Source: Symsagittifera roscoffensis (lineage: Eukaryota > Xenacoelomorpha > Acoela > Convolutidae). From it: a stretch of DNA of 60,000 nt. Every line of letters begins with the position of its first letter. Within the stretch, counting starts at the first letter, position 1. A program made the position numbers and the translations under genes. The notes beneath the pieces are model-generated. The model saw nothing but the letters and a program-made list of their open reading frames with translations. It was not told the origin of the DNA and made no database searches. Positions 52,766 through 60,000 of this stretch are shown in pieces. The DNA lies in contig NC_087062.1 in NCBI RefSeq assembly GCF_963678635.1, positions 22,247,789 through 22,307,788 of the forward strand, in the 5' to 3' direction.

Positions 52766-52999
52766 AAATCCTTACTCACCACTGTGGAACGAATACGAAA
52801 CACCAATTGAATCGAAATATTACTACAGTGGTCATCCCTACTCAGAACCTCACGAGCCGAGAAACAATCAGGAGAACGCAAATTATATTCGTCATATAAT
52901 TGAAAAAACTTCAAAAAAGATAATATATACCAGAGTACAACAAATAATACATCATCACCTTAAGAAAAACTTTGGAAACTTACACTACTCTTAGACAAA

Positions 53000-53506
53000 T
53001 TGAAAAAAAAAATTTTAAAAAAAAAGCCACCAGATATTGAAACAGAATTTGTGATCGACTCCGGCGAAGAAACAAATACTATTAATCTTCCTGCACGGAA
53101 TGAAATTCACAATCTACACCCAAAATTTTTCGCTTCCAAAACTTCCTACAAATTAGCCACTGCACAAGGAACAAACTTAACAAAATATGGAAAGAATTTT
53201 CAATCACTTATACCAACTCGAAAAATGGAACAAAATAAACTTTTACTAAAACCCTTCAAAAAAATACTCCGTAAAACAGATATTAAACACAAAATAAGTG
53301 GAGTACCATTTATCACCAAAAATATCCCAACTACAAACATCTTAAACAGCAAATTGCAAACCAAAGAAAAATATTTACAAAATTTAATAATACATCTCTA
53401 TTATTTTTTCAAAGAAAAAATAAACAACCCCATTTTTTCTAAATTTTACACTATGTATAATCAACAAAAAAAAACATTCAAAACCACTAACAGGGCATTC
53501 GTATGA
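53000..53506 (+). pseudogene. pol: Protease relic
   Basis: Contains EFVIDSGEETNTINLPARNE, matching the active-site region of the main element's protease, and SGVPFITKNIPTTNIL further on. Open for 168 codons, then lost. Confidence 0.7.
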
Positions 53507-53830
53507 CTTTTTCGTCAACCAAGTTCACCAGTATAACAAAGATCAGAATACACAAAAGCTATATATTTCTGACCTTGAACTCAAAACTTTTCAAAGTTTT
53601 TTTGGAGTAACGACTTCATCTATAAATTACTCTGAAATCACAAACGCAATACAATAGCCTTGATACAATAGCATAACATGTATATAATAATTCGCCAAAC
53701 AAAATAACAACTACATTAGAACTGTTAGGATATTGCGCAACAAATGCAACAATTTATCCTACACAAGAAGAAGCATACCAAGTAAATAATATCTTAAAAT
53801 TTTTACATATTTGTCAATCAACAATCCTTA

Positions 53831-54640
53831 ATGAAGATTTATCTTTTAATAATTTTACAACCGTTTCAAAAAAACACAGATGTTATTTCACAAAAACAAC
53901 TTATTTTAAACCAAAATTTCAAATTCGGAATTATACAAATGAACATAAAACAATTTCTGAAAACGTTTAATTTTCAACATTCTCAATTTTTTAAGCAAGA
54001 GTTTGAACAATTAGCAGAATCAATATTAACAAATCCTAAACTCAATGTCACATCAAAATTTGACGTTGAAAAAAAAAACATTCAGCCCTACCCCTACCTC
54101 TTAAACCTAGCGCATTTTTCAAAAAAACAACGACCAAGTAAAGTGCCAATACATTTACAAGACAAAGTAAACAGACTTTTAGACATTCTTGAACAAAGTA
54201 AGATTATCTCACCACTAAGCAAAGAGCAACAACCCAAACAAAACACATTTATCAATCCAGTAATAAATCTGGCCAAATTCTAATCACCTAAAAGTGTTTT
54301 AGACGCACGATATTTAAGTTCTCTAATTGATGAATCAAATTGCAATTGGCCCATAGAACCAATACTATTATTACTCACAAAAGTAAATGGACACTTTTAT
54401 ACCACCGCAGACATGAATATTGCATGAATTAAATGCCATTAGGCTAACAATGACGTCGCTTGATAAATTTCGTTATTGTAAATCTGCCTTTATAAGTAAG
54501 TTTCTTAGACTATTAATTTTAAGTAAAATGGTCATTACATATTTAGACGCTGTTCTCATACAATCACAAACAGAACAAAAAAATTTCAAAGCTTTGAAAA
54601 AGTATCACCATATTTTGGGTAAATTTCCTTAGAAATTTTA
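53831..54640 (+). pseudogene. pol: Protease-RT junction and RT relic
   Basis: 53831-54283 crosses the protease-RT junction in one frame (SKVPIHLQDKVNRLLDILEQ, NTFINPVINLAK). This shows the junction is normally continuous. Downstream fragments include TYLDAVLIQSQTEQ, where the second catalytic Asp of the YLDD box is Ala. Confidence 0.75.
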
Positions 54641-55683
54641 TCAAAGGCACCACAATAGCACCCTTGAAATTCTGAATCGATGCACTTTTAAAACTCCTAC
54701 CACCATCCAATCATCCAATAAGAAGAAAAACTATGAAATCTTTGGAAATTTTTAAGTGGAATTGTTTTTAAATAACAGCTATATATCAGACCAATCAACA
54801 ACGTTTTTCGAAAACAAAGTAATTTAAATGGACTTTAGAACAGCAAAAACATATCAATGAAAAAAACCTCTCTCACGAAACAAATTTTCAAGACAATTTC
54901 AGACTCAAATCAGCCATTTTATGTTATTTGCGATGCTTCCATTTTTGGAATTGGCTCAGCACTTTGACAATCACATCAAGGCACCAATAAAATGAACCTT
55001 ATAACAGCAAAATCAGAACTTTTACACTTGGAGAAATCAAACTCTCCACACTTATGAGTCATCATATATAAATTGACAGAATGTGATTTCTTAATTCGAG
55101 GATCAAAAATCCAACAGTTTTATTTACAGATCATAAGCCTATAATTTCTCTTTTTACACAGAAGTCCAATCCAAACCATAGATTATATACTTTTTCATTA
55201 AATTTAATGAAATTTCCAAACCTTCCTAAAGTTTGACGGCAGCAACAACCTGGCTTTACCAGACACACTTAATCGAATTACACCACCCAAACTAATTACA
55301 CGACAAACAATTGTAGAAATAACACAAAATGAAAAAAATTTTCTTGCAAAAAACAAAACATCACCACGACTAGAAAGTAAAAACTTGACTCTGATACTAA
55401 TTAGATAAATACCTAAGAACGTTTTCCACTTTATCTAGACCGCCAGAACAATCACTATGAAAAAGATTCATTAACAAAAGACACATTTAAACCCATGCCA
55501 TGTTCATCATCGATAAAAAATAGCACAAAATTGGAGGCATATCAACAAAGACCACAACGACATAAAACATTAAAACAACAATAAATGAATCGAGAAAACA
55601 AAAATTAATCCGATTTTCTACAGATAAAACTTTAAATCCATTTCCACTCTCTCTAGATTGTCAAAAAATCAATATGAATTCGA
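54641..55683 (+). pseudogene. pol: RT/RNase H/linker relic with local duplication
   Basis: Fragments such as YVICDASIFGIGSAL (RNase H, ~54920-54965) and DTFKPMPCSS (55480) follow the main element's order. A stretch matching the LDCQNNHYEVDLL region occurs twice (55435 and 55650), so the linker was partly duplicated. Confidence 0.6.
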
Positions 55684-55802
55684 TTTATTAGACCAACTCG
55701 GTTTATTAGACCAATTCGTTTTTATAAACCAACAAAAACAAACGAAATAAATCATTCCCACTAATAGAAGAAGAAGACCACCGAAGGAATATCCGACTAG
55801 TC

Positions 55803-56812
55803 GATAAATTGCCTTATCATGGCGCACACGGACGTTGAACGTATGATTTATATGATGAAAATTGGACACCGCACATTGAAATAGAAAACCCGTCAACTTG
55901 TTAGGCTGACACAAAAAAAATCAGGCTACCAAGGAAAAGTAATTTTGGATTGAAAAAATTCGCAGAAAAAGTACAATTAACACAAAATTTGGAAGAGGAT
56001 ACTATACTATATCAAGGAATACACTTAACTTATAAAAACTATCAAGGATTATGCAATCCCATTTCACGAACCCAGGCAACCATAGTTTGGTTTCTTGAAG
56101 ACACATGTACCACATTTTAAGTCGCCGACCCAAGTAAAAATAGAGAAGACGAAAAACCTTACATCTCGGTAACATTATGTAAAGATGATGGGAACATTGA
56201 AAGAAAAACTCGTCCACAAAACCAAGATAGAGCCAGGTTACAGGAACTATCAAAAAGATTGACAAATTTTGGCGCAATTCACCATGACACTCATTTCGAT
56301 ATGAAAATGGATTACACAATTAGCAGAACTTCTCAAAAAAATCACTTTCCGAATTAGAAATACTGCATCATTTTTGTGAACTAGACTGTATGCAAATACT
56401 ACAATCTCTCATTTTAGCAGTACTTAAAATACCACACGCAAGATAACCGCTCCAACTTCATCAATTACTAAGAAAACATTCTTTGGTATTACACTTTCAC
56501 TAAAAACTTTCACCAATTTATGTTTTTGAAGACAAAATATGCAACCAACGTATACATATCGTATACATTTTGTAGATACTTTTTTACGCGAAACTGTTTT
56601 AGGGATACAGTTGTCCCATGTGGATCTGAAATCAACCATAATGTAATACAGCTTAACACAAACCAATATAAATACTATCTTCTAACTTCTAAAATCTCAT
56701 CTAGAAGCTTAAGCCTTATCGCTCGCAACCCAAGTAAATATCTACAATCAATAGGCAAATACATCAAAACAAAAATACAACATCAGAAGAAGACCTTACG
56801 GAAAAATTTATG
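55803..56812 (+). pseudogene. env: Displaced env fragment inside pol
   Basis: GAHGR, then NWTPHIEIENPSTC (55830), later DMKMDYTISR (56300), ELEILHHFCEL and VVPCGSEINHNVIQLN (56610), match the middle and C-terminal half of the main element's env in order. It lies within pol, before the integrase. Nearly identical pol-linker pieces sit on both sides (55684-55795 and about 56780-56905). Many stops. Confidence 0.7.
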
Positions 56813-57507
56813 AGACCAACTCGATAAATTAGACCAATTCGAATTATTAAAACAACAAAAACAACAACAAAATAAATCATTACCACTAATAGAAGAAAAA
56901 CACCTTACGGAAAACATAAATTTTTCATGCCCTTCCAAATCAAGTAAAAATTAAACAATCAAAAAAAATAATTGTTCACAAAACCCTCTGGATAATTTAC
57001 CAAAATCAAAGAACGAAACTCATAATAATTTTCTCCCTAGCAAAGAAAAATTAACTCTTCATTTACTATAGATTTATCAAAACTTTGACCTGGTTATAAG
57101 AACACTCAATTTTTAGCAAGTTTACAAGAGAAAACCCAATATAGCCGGTATCACAATTTAAGGAATTAAATCTTACTTCAAAACTTTCGAAAATTTAACA
57201 ATAACGCAAAAAATGAAACACTGACATCTTAGAGTTCAATTGCCTATAGACGGAAGTAACCTGTTTACCACTAAGTCTAATGTTAATCGCATTCCATTTA
57301 TCACATTCTTTAAATACAAAAGGACATACAGGATCAGAAAAGGCATATTCATATTTCACTCAATATTTGTGTTTTCCAGACGAATCAAAATGGAAATGGG
57401 ATAAAAGTACTTTGCATTGAGAGTATTACAAGCCAGTTAACTCAACCCTTTCCAGACCACGAGCAAATAGCAGGAAAGTAGGACTTTAGAAGACAAAGTT
57501 TTTTTTT

Positions 57508-57820
57508 AATCATAAAATCTCAATTGATAGAAAAGGACTCATATCTCCCTCCTCAGAAGGAAAGTCCTCTATCTCGGTCATAGTAGATGCACTTACATAT
57601 TATGTAGCAATCAACCCTGTACCCCATTGTAGCGCTTATTAAGCAAACACAACGCTTTAAGAATGCTGGATAGCAAAAATTGGACTACCTGAAATCCTTG
57701 TCACAGATTAAAGAACAGAATTTAAAAACAAAGAAAAAATTACTCTATGTCATCTTTATAAAATCAAACATAAACCTAACACATTGGACAAACAGACTAG
57801 TTGAAGGCATGAACAACTCC
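57508..57820 (+). pseudogene. pol: Integrase core relic
   Basis: NHKISIDRKGLISPSSEG, YYVAINPVPHC, WIAKIGLPEILVTD and LVEGMNN match the catalytic core of the main element's integrase. The codon after the second Asp is a TAA, and the zinc domain is unrecognisable. Confidence 0.7.
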
Positions 57821-59160
57821 CTATTTTGTTGACGAAACAAAAGAAAAAATATAATCAAAAAATACCAACAAATTTCAATTAATTAGCACAATCACCCGAA
57901 ATTATTTGAAACGAAATATCAGAATAATCCTCGAAACAAATACTTCAAAAACAAAAATTTAATCGAAAACTACACAAAAAACTTCTAATACTGAAAAAAA
58001 AAATCACAACAACGCCAATCATCTCGAAATAGAAATCAACAGAGAAAAGATTAAAAAATTTTATTCCACAAAAATTATTGCAAAAAGTAAAACTCTGATT
58101 AACTAATAACAATGAAATAAATTTTTATATTCATCTAAAAGGAAATTCCATAACAATTATAACCATTTTCTTTTTCAGAACTAAACTAGTTTGAAACCGA
58201 AGAACCAAAACACCTGATATCATCTCACTTCTTATATAAAGACCACTGCTATTATTGGCCGATATATTTCCAACCCGAACTAGATCTTTAAATCTAACTC
58301 CCAGACCGCCAAGTCAAAAATAAGCACTACCCTCAAATCTGACATGATAAATAAATATAGTATAAAAATTACAATCATCTATCAATGAATACAGAAACAA
58401 TACGATATTGTCTCAATTTATACCCCAAATATCAGAAGAAGGAAAAATTGAAATTTGCCTGAGGACAGAACTCAAGCTGATCACTTAGCCTAAAAAGACA
58501 CTCTACCTTCTAAAAACCGCCTAATCATCCCACAAACAACAACAAGAATCAGAAACTTAATACCTTAACACCCATACTTCCCTTCACCAAAAACACTTCA
58601 TTCCCAACCCACTTGTCAAAAATCAGTAAACAATCCGCCCCATTTGATTTTAACTCCGAAAAAAATGATACTTTAACCAAGCAATTCACTTCTCAAATGC
58701 CTTTTTCAGACTCAGTTGAACAAAAAATTTTAAAAAATAATTTCAGATTTTCTTTCAATTTTTTCCACATTTTTTAACCTTGTAATGTTTTCATAACCGA
58801 TTTTTTAGAACTCATAGTGCTCATTTTTCTAATCTTTAGTACCCGAGTTTTCATTTTTTACTACCTCATTAAACTATATTTCTCTCTCCAAAGCTATTGA
58901 GTTGCAAATCAGGTAGGATACTGAAAACATTTCTAATTGATACGAAGCTTACTAAGTAGAAAAGACAAATTTAGTCTTCTCGTAATTTTTCTCACTTTAC
59001 TACCTTCCCATACTTTGAACTTTTCTAAATGTATAAAGAAAGCATTAGTTGTTTTTACACTCATTTTTTGCAGAAGAATGTCATAAAGAACACAGACTTA
59101 AGTAAAAAAAAGTATATACTTTAATAAAACTATAAAATTGCTAAATCAAACAATTTTAAG
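57821..59160 (+). other. Decayed pol end and conserved non-coding gap
   Basis: No open frame. Short matches to the main element's gap (29594-30414), e.g. AAGTCAAAAATAAGCAC at about 58313 and CTTAGCCTAAAAAGACA. The rest is unalignable by eye. Confidence 0.45.
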
Positions 59161-59169
59161 GATTCCCCA

Positions 59170-60000
59170 CCTACAAACCCAACCGATGAACTCCCTACAA
59201 CACCTACATTCAGTCAAACAAATCAACCCCAATCATCTACTTGTGTATTATATGTAAAAATCCCATATAGTTTTGAAGAAAGACACTCTTCATCATCAAA
59301 ATCACTGATACCAGCCATTCGTCAAGCACCCTTTTATGAACCACAAAAAAAAACATATAAAATTTACCCCTCAACAGACCCTAACAGAACAAAACATTTC
59401 AGTCAAATCAAAATCTAACAACTACATGGACAGACAACTTATTCACCTCCGCCTCAATAGGAATCTAACAACACCAAAAGTTCAATTTGATCTCCCCTCA
59501 TCACCATTATCATTATAATTTCCATTGAAACACCCCAAACGATCTGTCAGAATATTCAGGTTGAACACCTACTTCTGAAAAACTTCATAAAAATCCCTTT
59601 AATCCCTCCACTCCATCACAAATGATAAACATATTGGATGAACCAAACAGTTTCCTCAATCCGTACCCAATCTTGTAAATGATTCAAAAGAGGTTTCTTC
59701 AGATAACTATTCACGATTACCAGAAACATTATCCCTTCAACCAACACCTTCAGTCACCGGTCGAACACCATCAACTATATTTCCCACATGCCATTCAAGT
59801 CACTTAGACGACAGATATCGTGAACTACAAGGTGCAAGTAAACCTTTACGCTTAGATTGGAACTCTTTTGTAGCACCTCTTCCACTTTTTGCTCACCACT
59901 TCGATAGTAATCGATTCCATAATTGGGCACTGAACAGATTGCAATATCGATACGATATTTACAAGAACATTCCAGAACATAATATTCAAATGTTTCCACA
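59170..60000 (+). pseudogene. ORF-Y relic, cut by right edge
   Basis: Translated pieces YSFEERHSSS, IRQAPFYEPQ, YRELQGASKPLRLDWNSF and RFHNWALNRLQYRYDIYK match ORF-Y of the main element. Frameshifts separate the blocks. The better conserved C-terminal part is open from about 59800 to the window end. Confidence 0.75.

Larger units (their letters stand above)
44676..60000 (+). mobile_element. Old, rearranged plus-strand relative of the main element, cut by right edge
   Basis: LTR, primer site, leader, ORF1/ORF2 relics, two gag relics, protease, RT, a displaced env piece, integrase, the non-coding gap and ORF-Y occur in the main element's order (except env), all damaged by stops and indels. A 4-kb tandem duplication, a fold-back repeat and the misplaced env piece show extensive rearrangement. 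The env proper, ORF-Z and 3' LTR would lie beyond the window. Confidence 0.85.

Overview
The window is AT-rich eukaryotic DNA, most likely from an invertebrate animal. There are no bacterial operons or Shine-Dalgarno sites. Retroelements at different stages of decay fill most of it, with relics of other transposons between them. The only candidate host genes are a small secreted Cys-rich protein (about 42.2-43.2 kb) and a duplicated zinc-finger-like ORF (10.6-14.3 kb). I cannot name the species.

Region by region. 1-5.7 kb: the open 5' part of a Ty3/gypsy-type gag on the minus strand, running off the left edge, behind a long leader with an interspersed ACCCCTCCGGATTGG repeat. 5.7-8.75 kb: a decayed element with a BEL/Pao-type integrase relic, then a tRNA-like sequence. 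10.26-16.74 kb: a tandem duplication across the junction between host DNA and a retroelement LTR. 15.73-21.31 kb: a deleted minus-strand member of the main family, with LTRs and a 4-bp ATAT target duplication. 21.85-40.75 kb: the centrepiece, an 18.9-kb minus-strand retrovirus-like element with two 411-bp LTRs that differ at about five positions, and a GTAC target duplication. 40.75-44.5 kb: host flank with two MITE-like elements and the Cys-rich gene. 44.68 kb to the right edge: an old, heavily rearranged plus-strand relative of the main element.

The main element reads 5' to 3' on the minus strand: LTR, tRNA primer site, leader with a triplicated motif, ORF1 (155 aa, basic), ORF2 (72 aa, acidic), gag, protease, RT-RNase H-integrase, a conserved non-coding gap, a 62-aa membrane ORF, accessory ORF-Y, an env-like glycoprotein, accessory ORF-Z (604 aa), 3' UTR, LTR. 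Four accessory ORFs in a metazoan Ty3/gypsy-like element are unusual. ORF1, ORF2, ORF-Y and part of ORF-Z have recognisable counterparts in diverged copies here, so they belong to the family. This copy looks recently inserted but defective: gag and the protease-RT junction are frameshifted, the gag zinc knuckle lacks its His, ORF-Y is broken twice, and env has one in-frame TGA. The 1154-codon RT-integrase frame and ORF-Z are intact.

The LTRs share a 13-bp hairpin with compensatory base changes between copies, the best evidence here for a selected nucleic-acid structure. All assignments come from reading the sequence by eye; no database was searched.
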